A stretch of 64,000 nt of DNA from Chitinimonas arctica (GCF_007431345.1 NZ_CP041730.1:3968001-4032000); one strand, 5' to 3'. Counted from the first letter of the stretch, positions 34,114 to 43,773 are shown. The notes: generated by a model not told the origin, from the sequence alone. A program made the numbers and translations.

Positions 34114-36396
34114 TCAGCCCGTTAACTGCCCTGCTTCCACCACCGCCAGTGCCGTCATATTGACGATGCGGCGCACCGAGGCGGTCGGGGTGAGAATATG
34201 CACCGGCTTGGCCACGCCCAGCAGCATCGGACCGATGGTGACGCCATCGGCCGCGCTGACCTTCAACAGGTTGAAGGCGATATTGGCGGCATCCAGGGTC
34301 GGCATGACCAGCAGATTGGCATCGCCCTTCAGGGTCGAATCGGGCATCACCATATCGCGGATCTGGCCGGACAGTGCGGCGTCGCCGTGCATTTCGCCGT
34401 CCACTTCCAGTTCCGGCGCCCGTTCGCGCAGCAGGGCCAGGACGGTGCGCATCTTCTCCGAGGTGGGCGAATCCACCGAGCCGAAGCTGGAATGGCTCAA
34501 CAAGGCCACCTTGGGCGCGATGCCGAAGTTGCGCACGGTCTGGGCCGCCATCAGGGTAATTTCCGCCAGCTGTTCGGCAGTCGGATTCTGATTGACGTAG
34601 GTGTCGGTGATAAAGACATTGCCGCGCGGCAGCATCAGCGCGTTCATGGCGCCGTAGGTATGGCTGTCGGCCTTGCGTCCGATCACCTGGCAGGTGAATT
34701 CCAGGTGCGAATGATAGTGGCCGTAGGTGCCGCAGATCATCGCATCGGCTTCGCCGCGCCGCATCATCAGCGCGCCGATCAAGGTGGTCTTGCGGCGGAC
34801 TTCGCGCTTGGCGAACTCCTGGCTCACGCCATTGCGTTTCATCAGCTGGAAATACTCGTTCCAGTATTCGCGATAGCGCGGGTCGTTCTCATTGTTGACC
34901 AGCTCGAAGTCGGTACCGGGGCGAATGCGCAGGCCGAGCTTCTCGATACGCATATCGATCACGTTCGGGCGGCCGATCAGGATGGGGCGTGCCAGACCCT
35001 GGTCGACGATCTCCTGGACCGCGTGCAGTACCCGCTCATCCTCGCCTTCGGCATAGACCACCCGTTTGGGTGCCTGCTTGGCGGCGGTGAAGACCGGCTT
35101 CATGAACAGATTGGACTTGTACACGAATTGCATCAGCGATTCGTGGTAGGCCGCCATATCGGCGATAGGCCGGGTGGCCACGCCGGATTCCATGGCGGCG
35201 CGCGCCACCGCGGGAGCGATCTTGACGATCAGGCGCGGGTCGAACGGCTTGGGAATGATGTAGTCCGGGCCGAACTTGAGCGATTCGCCGCTGTAGGCAT
35301 CCGCCACTACGTCGCTTTGCTCCGCCATGGCCAGATCGGCGATGGCGCGCACGCAGGCCAGCTTCATCTCGTCATTGATGGTGGAGGCGCCGACATCCAG
35401 CGCGCCACGGAAGATAAAGGGGAAGCACAGGACGTTGTTGACCTGGTTGGGGAAGTCGGAGCGGCCGGTGCAGATGATGGCGTCCGGGCGGGCTTCCTTG
35501 GCCAAGGGCGGCAGGATTTCCGGTTCGGGGTTGGCCAGCGCCAGGATCAGCGGATGGGCGGCCATGCTGCGCACCATATCCTGGCTGACCAGCTTGGGAC
35601 CGGACAGGCCCAGGAAGATATCGGACCCGACCATCGCATCCTTCAACGTGCGGTGGGGGGTGTCCTGCGCATAGCGCTTTTTCGATTCGTCCAGTTTCTC
35701 CCAGTCTTCGCGGGCGGTATGCACCACGCCCTTGGAGTCGCAGGCGATGATATTGGCCGGGTTCATGCCCAGCTGTACCAGCAGGTTCAAGCAGGCGATG
35801 GCCGCGGCGCCGGCGCCGGATACCACCAGCCGCACCCGGCCGATGTCCTTGTCGACGATGCGCAGGCCGTTCAGCACGGCGGCGGCGGTGATGATGGCGG
35901 TGCCGTGCTGGTCGTCATGGAATACCGGGATCTTCATCCGTTCGCGGCATTTCTGCTCGACGTAGAAGCACTCCGGTGCCTTGATATCTTCCAGGTTGAT
36001 GCCGCCGAAGGTGGGCTCCAGCGCGCAGATGATTTCCACCAGCTTGTCCGGGTCGTTCTGGTCCACCTCGATATCGAATACATCGATACCGGCGAACTTC
36101 TTGAACAGCACGCCCTTGCCTTCCATCACCGGCTTGCCGGCCAAGGGGCCGATATTGCCCAGGCCCAGCACGGCGGTACCGTTCGAGATCACCGCGACCA
36201 GGTTGCCGCGGGCGGTGTACTTATAAGCGTTCAGGGGGTCTTCGACGATGGCGTCGCAGGCGGCCGCCACGCCGGGAGAGTAGGCGAGCGCCAGATCGCG
36301 TTGGCTGGACAGCGGCTTGGTCGGGGCGACCTGGATCTTGCCGGGCTTGGGGAACTGGTGGTATTCGAGTGCGCTCTTGCGCAATTCTTCATCCAT
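34114..36396 (-). CDS. maeB: NADP-dependent malic enzyme with phosphotransacetylase-like C-terminal domain
   Basis: 760 aa from ATG 36396 (GGAG 6 nt upstream); E. coli MaeB has 759. It decarboxylates malate to pyruvate, giving NADPH. The malic domain is at about 1-430: LALAYSPGVAAACD, GNLVAVISNGTAVLGLGNIGP, DDQHGTAIITAAA (metal Asp) and the cofactor motif VVSGAGAAAIACLNLL. The C-terminal PTA-like domain (about 430-760: VVYAEGEDERVLHAVQEIV, ADAMICGTYGHYHSHLEF) is regulatory in MaeB, binding acetyl-CoA. The long open frame upstream of 36396 is not part of the protein. Confidence 0.95.
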   Translation of the reverse strand: MDEELRKSALEYHQFPKPGKIQVAPTKPLSSQRDLALAYSPGVAAACDAIVEDPLNAYKYTARGNLVAVISNGTAVLGLGNIGPLAGKPVMEGKGVLFKKFAGIDVFDIEVDQNDPDKLVEIICALEPTFGGINLEDIKAPECFYVEQKCRERMKIPVFHDDQHGTAIITAAAVLNGLRIVDKDIGRVRLVVSGAGAAAIACLNLLVQLGMNPANIIACDSKGVVHTAREDWEKLDESKKRYAQDTPHRTLKDAMVGSDIFLGLSGPKLVSQDMVRSMAAHPLILALANPEPEILPPLAKEARPDAIICTGRSDFPNQVNNVLCFPFIFRGALDVGASTINDEMKLACVRAIADLAMAEQSDVVADAYSGESLKFGPDYIIPKPFDPRLIVKIAPAVARAAMESGVATRPIADMAAYHESLMQFVYKSNLFMKPVFTAAKQAPKRVVYAEGEDERVLHAVQEIVDQGLARPILIGRPNVIDMRIEKLGLRIRPGTDFELVNNENDPRYREYWNEYFQLMKRNGVSQEFAKREVRRKTTLIGALMMRRGEADAMICGTYGHYHSHLEFTCQVIGRKADSHTYGAMNALMLPRGNVFITDTYVNQNPTAEQLAEITLMAAQTVRNFGIAPKVALLSHSSFGSVDSPTSEKMRTVLALLRERAPELEVDGEMHGDAALSGQIRDMVMPDSTLKGDANLLVMPTLDAANIAFNLLKVSAADGVTIGPMLLGVAKPVHILTPTASVRRIVNMTALAVVEAGQLTG

Positions 36397-36855
36397 TGCT
36401 GGCTCCAACATCTGTTTTTTTGGCAGGTAGCTCCCGATTATAGGCCTGCCGAGCCGGCGGGCCGAGCGGGAAATCCCGATACGCGGTTTGAATGATATCG
36501 CCCGATATGACGGCTTTCGGAAAGCTATTGATTCCGCGTTGCAAATGGCGCCGCTGCCGGTTTTGGCGCGCCGGGGCGCGCTGCCGCGGATATGCGCTGC
36601 TGCCGTCCACAGCCGGGAACCCACGCCGCCACCCTTGTTGTAAAGGCATTGCGTGTCCCGTACGGGCGGCTCGCCGGGCGCGGCGGAGTGGACTACACTT
36701 GCGCGGCCCTTGCCAGCATGGCGATCCCATCCACCCGGTCGATTTCACTGGCCCTTTGTGTGACGGCTTCGCCACATTGCCAGGGCGTGGCGACCTTATC
36801 GCCCTAGTCCGGCCATCCCAGATTCGGTATTTGATCCACGTAAAGGAACTGCGCA
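36397..36855. other. Divergent promoter region, no gene seen
   Basis: 459 nt between maeB and the Fn3 lipoprotein gene. Open frames here have no start signals or coding character. It contains the palindrome ATATCG-CC-CGATAT at 36495-36508, about 100 nt from the maeB start, which might be an operator. Confidence 0.4.
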
Positions 36856-38097
36856 GTGTTGCACACCCTATTTAAAACATTGATACGCCTGCTGCTGGTT
36901 TTGCCGCTGCTGGCATTGGTCGCGTGCAATGGCAAGGAATCCGCCCCCGGCGAGGCGCCGCAGGAATTCATGGTGAAGGCCGGCGATGGCCAGGTCACCA
37001 TCACCTGGAAGGAAGATCCCAATCTGACCTATTGGGTCTTTACCGCGGCAGCCACCGGCATTACCCCGGACGATTACGGCAAATATCCGTCCGCCCAGAT
37101 CTTTCCGTCGTCCCGCTCGCCCATGGTGCTGACCGGCCTGGCAAATGGCGTGACCTATGCCTTTACCATCAACGCCACCCGCAACGGCGGCCCGGCCGGT
37201 CCGGCAGCCCAGTCCATCGCCGTGTCGCCCCGTCCGGCCGGCAATGCCTGGACCGTCGGCAGCAGCGCCGGTACGGTCGACCTGAATAATGTGGTCTTCA
37301 ACAACAATCTCGGCCATTTCCTGGCCGTGGGCCAGGGCGGCGCCATCCAGCGCAGCATCGACGGCAAGACCTGGACCGCGCAAACCTCCGGTACCGCCGC
37401 CGACCTGACCACCGTGTTCTACGACAACGTCGACTATCTGGCCCTGACCAGCGACGGCAAGTTGTTGCGCAGCACCGACGGTATCACCTGGGCCGCGGCT
37501 CCCGTGGGCACCGGCACCACCAAGCGGCTCAATCGTTTGGTCGGCGGTGCGAACGTCTACCTGGCGGTGGGCGAGGCCGGCACCATCGTCACCAGCCCGC
37601 CGGACCGCAGCGCCTGGACTGCCCAGGTATCCGGCACCCAGCGCGACCTGAACAAGGTGGTTTACACCAGCAGTGGATTCGTGGCGGTCGGCGCCGGCGG
37701 CACCATCCTCTCCAGCGTCGACGGCAAAACCTGGAAGACCCAGAACAGCGGCGTGACCGCCGACCTGCACGGGGTCTACTTCAGCGGCGCCAATGTCATT
37801 GCGGTAGGCAAGGGCGGCACCATCGTGAGCGGTAAGAACATCTTTACCGACACGCCGGTCTGGACCGTCAACGAGTCCGGCACCACCCAGGACCTCTACG
37901 CCGTCAACGCCGCTTCGCAAGTCGTGGTGGTCGGCGCGGCCGGCACCGCCTTGACCGGCAAGCTGGCTACCGGCGCGGACCGCTATACCTGGACGCTGGC
38001 CACTACCGGCACGGGTAGCAGGGCCAATGACCTGGTGTTGGGCGGGGCGACTTATGTTGCGGTGGGGGTGGGTGGGAGTAACGCTAGCGCTTATTGA
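36856..38097 (+). CDS. Lipoprotein with fibronectin-III and Ycf48/BNR-like propeller repeats
   Basis: 413 aa from a GTG at 36856 (AAAGGAACTGCGCA upstream). The lipoprotein signal LLLVLPLLALVACNG has Cys near residue 24. An Fn3 domain (about 35-125: VTITWKEDPNLTYWVF, LTGLANGVTYAFTINATRNGG) precedes five or six repeats of the form AVGxGGTIxxSxDGKTWxxQxSGTxxDLxxVxY, such as FVAVGAGGTILSSVDGKTW. The repeats form a Ycf48-like seven-blade propeller. Such proteins are exposed in the periplasm or on the surface and bind partners; no enzymatic role is evident. It stands alone. Confidence 0.8.
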   Translation: MLHTLFKTLIRLLLVLPLLALVACNGKESAPGEAPQEFMVKAGDGQVTITWKEDPNLTYWVFTAAATGITPDDYGKYPSAQIFPSSRSPMVLTGLANGVTYAFTINATRNGGPAGPAAQSIAVSPRPAGNAWTVGSSAGTVDLNNVVFNNNLGHFLAVGQGGAIQRSIDGKTWTAQTSGTAADLTTVFYDNVDYLALTSDGKLLRSTDGITWAAAPVGTGTTKRLNRLVGGANVYLAVGEAGTIVTSPPDRSAWTAQVSGTQRDLNKVVYTSSGFVAVGAGGTILSSVDGKTWKTQNSGVTADLHGVYFSGANVIAVGKGGTIVSGKNIFTDTPVWTVNESGTTQDLYAVNAASQVVVVGAAGTALTGKLATGADRYTWTLATTGTGSRANDLVLGGATYVAVGVGGSNASAY

Positions 38098-38163
38098 TCA
38101 GCGCGTATGCCGTTCAAAAGCCCTGTCTGCGGATGGGGCTTTTGTCATAAATATGCGCCCTCA

Positions 38164-38403
38164 TTAAGGCAAGGGGTAGCAGTATCTAGCGCGCACCTTG
38201 TGTACTTCTTCGACGATCTCTTGTTCGATCTCGGGAGTGAGTTCCTCATTTGGTGCTCGCTGCCACATCGCTTTCAATGCATTGCCCGCGCGGCGGCGTA
38301 GCTGCTCCCGCAACATTGCTTCCATCGCTTCGGCTGAGAGCAAGCCGGCATCGGCCGCTGTTTGCGCTAGCTCATCGGGAAGTGAGATTTGCACGTTGGT
38401 CAT
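38164..38403 (-). CDS. Ribbon-helix-helix-type antitoxin, orphan
   Basis: 79 aa from ATG 38403 (MTNVQISLPDELAQTAADAG). The N-terminal strand followed by two helices matches RHH antitoxins, and LSAEAMEAMLREQLRRRAGNAL is the usual second helix. The tail (EELTPEIEQEIVEEVHKVR) is acidic, as in antitoxins that pair with PIN-domain or ParE toxins. No toxin gene follows: 38098-38163 holds nothing. It may act on a distant toxin. Confidence 0.55.
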   Translation of the reverse strand: MTNVQISLPDELAQTAADAGLLSAEAMEAMLREQLRRRAGNALKAMWQRAPNEELTPEIEQEIVEEVHKVRARYCYPLP

Positions 38404-38610
38404 CGCCAAAACCTCGTTTCAAGCGACTCCCATACGGTACCGCAAAATTGACGGTTATTGGGCATTAGGGCGTTTTGAGCGCAATGGGTCCATATTGTTC
38501 CCATAGCTCCAAGGAACTCGCACGAAATCTTCCCCTCTATTGACAAGAGCACGCCAGCCAAAGATTTTACAAACTCGCAATCATTCTTGGCCGAATTGGA
38601 AGGGATGTTC

Positions 38611-38790
38611 ATGACCGAAGAGTTGACTAGCTACGATCCGGCGGAAGATTTGAGATCCGACCAAGCCATTACCGCCTTCATGACCGGTGCAATCGAGACA
38701 AGCGATCCCGTTTTTATCGCTTATGCGCTCGATATCGTTGCTCGCGCCACGATCGCAAATTCACGATTGCCAACTCCCACTTGCAACTGA
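38611..38790 (+). pseudogene. Truncated HigA-like addiction-module antidote
   Basis: 59 aa from ATG 38611. TEELTSYDPAEDLRSDQAITAFMTGAIETSDPVFIAYALDIVARAT matches the N-terminal half of COG3636-type antidotes (about 95 aa), in which a helix-turn-helix follows. Here the frame ends NSRLPTPTCN just where that motif should begin. No HigB/RelE-like toxin is recognisable in 38410-38586. Probably a decayed module, with the orphan RHH antitoxin next to it. Confidence 0.5.
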
Positions 38791-38890
38791 TGCAACGGCT
38801 CGCTGGTTTTTCCGCCTCGGCCAGCCCGCCACAATGTGGTTCCTGCCGTGCCATCAGCCGGCACACCCATCCATGCAAAGGAAACCCCAC

Positions 38891-39490
38891 ATGAAAATCG
38901 TCGTCGTAGGCGCAAATGGCACCATCGGTTCTGCCGTGGTCAAGGAATTAGGTCAGCGGCACAGCCTGGTCGGCGTCGGCAGGAGCGGTGGCGAACACCA
39001 GGTCGATATCACCCGTACCGACAGCATCGAAGCGCTGTTCGAACGTGTCGGCAAGGTCGATGCCATCATCTGCGCGGCCGGCGGCCTGCATTTCGGCCCA
39101 CTGGGGGAGATGACCCCTGCGCAATTCAATATCGGCCTGCAGGACAAGCTGTTGGGCCAGGTCAGTCTGGCCTTGATCGGCCAGCATTACCTGAACGCGG
39201 GCGGTTCGATTACCTTGACCAGCGGTATCGTCGGCTCCGAACCGATCCGAAATGGCGCCAATGCCACGGCAGTGAATTTGGCGGTGGAAGGTTTTGTCCG
39301 GGCGGCGGCAATCGAGTTGCGCGATGGCATCCGCATCAATGCCGTCAACCCGACGGTGTTGCTGGAATCCTGGGACAAGTACGGCCCATTCTTTCCCGGC
39401 TTCGAGCCGGTGCCGGCCAGCCGGGTGGCCCTGGCTTATGTGCGCAGCGTGGAAGGCGGGCAAACCGGGCAGGTGTACAAGGTCTGGTGA
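38891..39490 (+). CDS. Short-chain dehydrogenase/reductase-like protein without the Tyr-Lys pair
   Basis: 199 aa from ATG 38891. The Rossmann motif is MKIVVVGANGTIGSAVVKEL; the DITRTDSIEALF and AIICAAGGLHFGPL segments follow. The catalytic Ser is present (TLTSGIVG), but the positions of the Tyr-x3-Lys pair read Asn and Val in NGANATAVNLAVEGF. This short SDR subgroup is known, and its members may not be ordinary dehydrogenases. The C-terminus RSVEGGQTGQVYKVW is typical. It is cytosolic and monocistronic; a terminator follows. Confidence 0.82.
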   Translation: MKIVVVGANGTIGSAVVKELGQRHSLVGVGRSGGEHQVDITRTDSIEALFERVGKVDAIICAAGGLHFGPLGEMTPAQFNIGLQDKLLGQVSLALIGQHYLNAGGSITLTSGIVGSEPIRNGANATAVNLAVEGFVRAAAIELRDGIRINAVNPTVLLESWDKYGPFFPGFEPVPASRVALAYVRSVEGGQTGQVYKVW

Positions 39491-39517
39491 GCTGTTCGCC
39501 GACATGAGGGAATAAAA

Positions 39518-39548
39518 AAAGCGGCAAGGGAAAACCTCGCCGCTTTGT
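39518..39548. terminator. Bidirectional terminator between the SDR and ETF-QO genes
   Basis: AGCGGCAAGG (39520-39529) pairs with CCTCGCCGCT (39535-39544) with one mismatch. It has an A run on one side and T residues on the other, and lies between converging genes. Confidence 0.7.
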
Positions 39549-39560
39549 TCATGCATCCGA

Positions 39561-41216
39561 TTACATATTCGGATAGTTCGGTCCGCCACCGCCCTCCGGC
39601 ACCACCCAGTTGATATTCTGGGACGGATCCTTGATATCGCAGGTTTTGCAGTGCACGCAGTTCTGCGCATTGATCTGCAAACGCGGTGCATTTTCCTCTA
39701 CCCCGACGAACTCATACACTCCCGCCGGGCAGAAGCGCTGTTCCGGACCGGCGTAGACCTTCCAGTTCAGCTGGACCGGGATCTCGGCGGACTTCAGCTT
39801 GAGATGGCTAGGCTGGTCTTCCTCATGATTGGTGTTGGAGATAAACACCGAGCTGAGTTTGTCGAAGCTGATCTTGCCGTCGGGCTTGGGATAGTCGATC
39901 GGCGTGCATTCGTCGGCCGGCAGCAGCATCTGGTGGTCGGCCTTGCCGTGGCGGAAGGTCCACGGCAGGCGGATACCGAGCGAATGGCACCACATGTCGA
40001 AACCGCCGTAGACCGTGCCGCCCCACATGCCAAACTTGCTCAGCGCCGGCTTGATATTGCGCACGCTGTCCAGATCGTCCCAGACCCAGGAATTGCGCAG
40101 CTTTTGTGGATAGGCGACCAGTTCATCGTGGCCCTGGCTGCCTGCCGCCAGCGCATCGAAGGCCGATTCCGCCGCCAGCATGCCGCTCTTCATGGCGTTG
40201 TGGCTGCCCTTGATGCGCGGCACATTGACGAAGCCGGCCGAACAACCGATCAGCGCGCCACCTGGGAAGGTCAGCTTGGGAATGGACTGCAAGCCGCCTT
40301 CGTTGATGGCACGCGCGCCGTAGGCGATGCGCTTGCCGCCTTCGAAGAAGCCACGGATGGCCGGGTGGGTCTTGAAGCGCTGGAACTCGTCGTACGGGCT
40401 GAGGTAGGGATTGGCGTAGTTCAGGTGCACGACAAAACCGACCACCACCTGGTTATCGTCCAGGTGGTAGAGGAAGGAGCCGCCACCGGCATTGCTGTTC
40501 AACGGCCAGCCTTGCGAGTGCATCACCAGGCCGGCTTGGTGCTTGGCCGGATCGATGCGCCACAATTCCTTCAGGCCGATGCCGAATTTCTGCGGGTCGA
40601 TGCCGTCGCGCAGGTCGAAGCGCGTCTGCAGCTCCTTTGCCAGCGAACCGCGCACACCTTCCGCGATCAAGGTGTACTTGGCGTGCAATTCCATGCCGCG
40701 GGCGTATTCCGGCTTATGTTCGCCATCCTTGCCCACGCCCATATCGCCGGTCGCCACGCCCTTGACCGAGCCGTCGCCGTGGTAAAGCACCTCGGCCGCG
40801 GCAAAGCCCGGATAGATTTCCACGCCCAGCGCTTCGGCCTGTTGCGCCAGCCAGCGGCAGACATTGCCCAGGCTGACCACATAGTTGCCATGGTTGTTCA
40901 TCAGCGGCGGCAACAGGAAGTTGGGGATGCGATAGGACTCGTCCTCTTCCAGGATCAGGAAGCGATCCTCGCTGACCGGCACGTTCAGCGGCGCGCCCCG
41001 TTCTTTCCAGTCCGGGAACAATTCGTTCATGGCGATCGGGTCGATCACGGCGCCGGACAGGATGTGCGCGCCGACTTCGGAGCCCTTTTCCAGTACGCAG
41101 ACGCTGACCTCCGAACCCTTCTCGGCGGCTAGTTGCTTGAGGCGAATCGCCGCGCTCAGGCCCGAAGGGCCGGCGCCGACGATCACCACGTCGTATTCCA
41201 TGAATTCGCGTTCCAC
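39561..41216 (-). CDS. Electron transfer flavoprotein-ubiquinone oxidoreductase
   Basis: 551 aa from a GTG at 41216 (GAGGA 7 nt upstream); ATG 41201 is the alternative. It passes electrons from reduced ETF to ubiquinone, linking fatty-acid and amino-acid oxidation to the respiratory chain, as a monotopic inner-membrane protein. The FAD motif is YDVVIVGAGPSGLSAAIRLKQ. The hydrophobic quinone-side region includes FPGGALIGCSAGFVNVPRIKG. The C-terminal 4Fe-4S ligands are the Cys of RFCPAGVYE and CVHCKTCDIKDPSQNI. Length and motifs match the mitochondrial and bacterial enzymes. No etfAB genes are in the window. Confidence 0.95.
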   Translation of the reverse strand: MEREFMEYDVVIVGAGPSGLSAAIRLKQLAAEKGSEVSVCVLEKGSEVGAHILSGAVIDPIAMNELFPDWKERGAPLNVPVSEDRFLILEEDESYRIPNFLLPPLMNNHGNYVVSLGNVCRWLAQQAEALGVEIYPGFAAAEVLYHGDGSVKGVATGDMGVGKDGEHKPEYARGMELHAKYTLIAEGVRGSLAKELQTRFDLRDGIDPQKFGIGLKELWRIDPAKHQAGLVMHSQGWPLNSNAGGGSFLYHLDDNQVVVGFVVHLNYANPYLSPYDEFQRFKTHPAIRGFFEGGKRIAYGARAINEGGLQSIPKLTFPGGALIGCSAGFVNVPRIKGSHNAMKSGMLAAESAFDALAAGSQGHDELVAYPQKLRNSWVWDDLDSVRNIKPALSKFGMWGGTVYGGFDMWCHSLGIRLPWTFRHGKADHQMLLPADECTPIDYPKPDGKISFDKLSSVFISNTNHEEDQPSHLKLKSAEIPVQLNWKVYAGPEQRFCPAGVYEFVGVEENAPRLQINAQNCVHCKTCDIKDPSQNINWVVPEGGGGPNYPNM

Positions 41217-41538
41217 GGGGTGGTCCTCGCTGTTGTTGTTGGCGCATCGGGAGCGCCACGGGAAGAAAAGTAGCTAATGATGCGGGAGCATGCTGCCCTG
41301 CGTCAAAACGCCGGATGCGGAATGGACAGGTGGTCGTGGCTTTTTGCGCTCCCTTCACCGACTTGTGGGGGTGGATGAGGCCAATTTGCGACAGCTCCTC
41401 GAACCGAAGCTGTCCGGGAGACCGGCACAGGCGCGTTGGGGGCAGACCGATGCAAGGCGAGTCTATCCGCTTGAAAAACGATAGGGCGGTGGCGAAAGGG
41501 AAAAGCCTGCGTCCGTTTCTCGTTTTAAGTGTTAAACC
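41217..41538. other. Intergenic region, nothing recognised
   Basis: 322 nt between ETF-QO and the frameshifted unknown gene. Short open frames lack start signals. The sequence becomes more AT-rich towards 41538, as expected for the promoter of the next gene. Confidence 0.4.
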
Positions 41539-42698
41539 ATGCATACCAATTTATCTATCAATTCGCCAATTTTTTTGAATTCCGAATCCTGGCAAGACGT
41601 CGGCGTTGATCATGAGAAAAACCTTGCTTTATACCGATGCGCAATGCGTCTATGCCCCTCGTTCGAATTGGCGCAATTGCTCGGACCGCTAGCCGTTTTA
41701 TTAGGGTGCCAAGAAGCGACAGGTGTGGAAATAAACCGGATGGCGCAAGAAAAGTGTCTCAATCTATGGCGGCCCGTGCCGGGAAGGTATTTATCCGTCA
41801 ACTCGGCGATCACGCAGATTCCACCGGATGCACCTATCCGACAGCAAATGCTGGACGCGGGTTTGGCGGAAATTTTCAAACCCATTGAGCCGGATTTGAG
41901 TAGATTCAAAGGGGCGCCGCCGTGTGCCATCGTGGTGCCGCTTGGGCTTCACTCCAGTAATGCCACACGGATTGCTTGCGTAAAAGAAGTTGTCGAGGAA
42001 TTGTTAAAGGTAAATTCCCCAGAGGCATTGGATAGCACGCACTCTATTTTCTGGGTGGCAGGACGCTCACTCCAATAGAGATTGCGACGTCGATTGTCGA
42101 TCAGTTGGATGTAGCCTTGGCATACTATTTTTGCACGGCCGACTGGCCATGCCTCACACAGCAACACCGAACGGAGTTTCTAAAGGATTTCAAGCTGCAA
42201 CTGGAATCCAGGCTGGGTCTCGCAGAGGAGTTGACTTTGCCTGGGAGCGCGCGCAATGAAGCCGACTCCGCTACGTATATTTGGCAAAAATCATCGGAGT
42301 TGGAGCAGGTTCGTCAATTATTTGCCAATCGGGCGCATTTTATCGAAACGCCGCCCGAAGCATATGGCCCCAAGGGGCGGGATTCGACTCATGGCAATGC
42401 CACGCAGTTTCTTGCACATTTTTTAGTTGACCGGAAAATCGAAAAGGGAGATCGCTTGCTGCTTTGCTGCGATACATTTTCCGCACCGCGTGCGGGCATG
42501 ATTTTCAATGGCTATTGTGAACGATTCGACCTCGCGGTGGTGACGTGTTCGAAGCCGCTGACCACTTGTGACCAAAAATGGCATGCAAGCTTGCTAGCCA
42601 TTCTGCTGCGCGAGGCCAGCTGCCTGCTTTATGACTTGGTACAAGCAAGCGAAAGTGCTTCCTATTTCGACTTCAGCCCGGCTAAAAAAGCAAAGTAA
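41539..42698 (+). pseudogene. Unknown cytosolic protein gene, split by a single-base frameshift
   Basis: Two frames fit one protein of about 386 aa: 41539-42078, and a frame that begins before 42105 and ends at 42698. The first runs to STHSIFWVAG and then stops shortly after. The other frame continues from the same point with RTLTPIEIATSIVDQLDVALAYYF and no stop between. The break is at about 42055-42062; adding one base makes the total 387 codons. The family is not recognised. There is no signal peptide; the protein is rich in Cys, with LLLCCDTFSAPR and YYFCTADWPC. GC is somewhat lower than in neighbours. Confidence 0.6.
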
Positions 42699-42747
42699 GG
42701 GGGGCTCGTCGATGACCGCTACGGTCGAGTGCGCCCTTGGGCATCGT

Positions 42748-43677
42748 CTATAAATTCGCCGTATCCGCCAAGCCAAGCTCAGCCAAAGAAGCGCGCCACT
42801 GCATGCCGATCGTGCGGGCCGCCGCCAGCACGGTATCGCGACTGGCATCGGGCCGCTTGCCGGCGCGATAGGCCATCATTACTTCCCACTGCCATTGCGG
42901 TAGGTCACTGACCTGCAGAGGCAGCAGCCGTCCGGCCTGTAGATCCCGCAAGGCGGCGATGGCGGGCATGAAAACGATAAAGCCATGCTCCAGCGCCAAT
43001 TCGCAAGCGGTGGTGGCAGGTTGGTTGATATGCAGCGGCAGCGGCGCGCGTCGGTGGCTACGCAGCAGCCGTACCAGTTCCTCCGCTTCGCTGCCCCACC
43101 ACTGCGGCGAAATGCGGGCATCGGCGATGGCGGCCAGGGGTAAGGGGCCGGCGTCGGCCAGTGGGTGGTCGGCCGCTACCATGGCGACGATGGGTGAAAC
43201 AGCCAACATTTCCAGCTGAATGCCCGTAATGGTAGGGCGATTGAGCACGAATGCACCCTTGAGGCGGCCGGTGAGCACCCGTTCCATCAGTTCGGTGGAG
43301 TGGTCGGTATGGCAGAACAATTCGATGGGTGTCTCTGCCAGCGCGGCGACCAAGGGGCTGAATACCAGGGAGGCCAAGGAGGGCGGGCAACCGATGCGCG
43401 CTTCCGGCAGGGCCGGCGCGCCCTGGATGGCGCGGCGACCGCTGTCCAGTTCGCTGAGGGCGCGGCGAACGGATTCCAGATAGGTTAGACAGGCCGGCGT
43501 GGCCACCGCGCCACGGCGATGGCGCTGGAATAGTTGGGTACCTAGCCGGCTCTCCAACAGGGCGATACGCTGGCTGACCTGTGGTTGCGACCAGCCGCGC
43601 GCCGCGGCAGCCTGGCTGAAGCTACCGCGTTCCGCGACATCGCTGAGCAGCTCCAGGTCGCTAAGTAGAATAGACAT
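42748..43677 (-). CDS. LysR-family transcriptional regulator
   Basis: 309 aa. The N-terminal winged helix is LELLSDVAERGSFSQAAAARGWSQPQVSQRIALLESRLGTQLF, followed by the linker helix and a periplasmic-binding-like effector domain (about 90-300). It is divergent from a GNAT acetyltransferase gene 96 nt away, and the inverted repeat CTTATA-N5-TATAAG lies immediately upstream of its own start, so autoregulation and control of the acetyltransferase are likely. The effector is unknown. Confidence 0.9.
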   Translation of the reverse strand: MSILLSDLELLSDVAERGSFSQAAAARGWSQPQVSQRIALLESRLGTQLFQRHRRGAVATPACLTYLESVRRALSELDSGRRAIQGAPALPEARIGCPPSLASLVFSPLVAALAETPIELFCHTDHSTELMERVLTGRLKGAFVLNRPTITGIQLEMLAVSPIVAMVAADHPLADAGPLPLAAIADARISPQWWGSEAEELVRLLRSHRRAPLPLHINQPATTACELALEHGFIVFMPAIAALRDLQAGRLLPLQVSDLPQWQWEVMMAYRAGKRPDASRDTVLAAARTIGMQWRASLAELGLADTANL

Positions 43678-43685
43678 AATGGATA

Positions 43686-43702
43686 CTTATAAGAACTATA
43701 AG
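43686..43702. promoter_or_regulatory. LysR-type operator candidate
   Basis: CTTATA (43686-43691) and TATAAG (43697-43702) form an inverted repeat with a 5-nt spacer. It is AT-rich, dyadic and 8 nt from the lysR start, between divergent genes, as expected of a LysR box. Confidence 0.5.
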
Positions 43703-43773
43703 CATATAGCGTATTCCGATATGTCTGCAGGCACTAGACAATTCGTCACACCACGATTCCACAAACGACCGCC

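Noticed and set aside
34114..36495. Long open frames on the plus strand opposite maeB
   Set aside because: Their His/Gln/Gly-rich translations are antisense shadows of the maeB codons.
36492..36875. Plus-strand frame of 127 codons between maeB and the Fn3 lipoprotein gene
   Set aside because: Cys/Arg-rich translation typical of a GC-rich non-coding frame, and no start signal.
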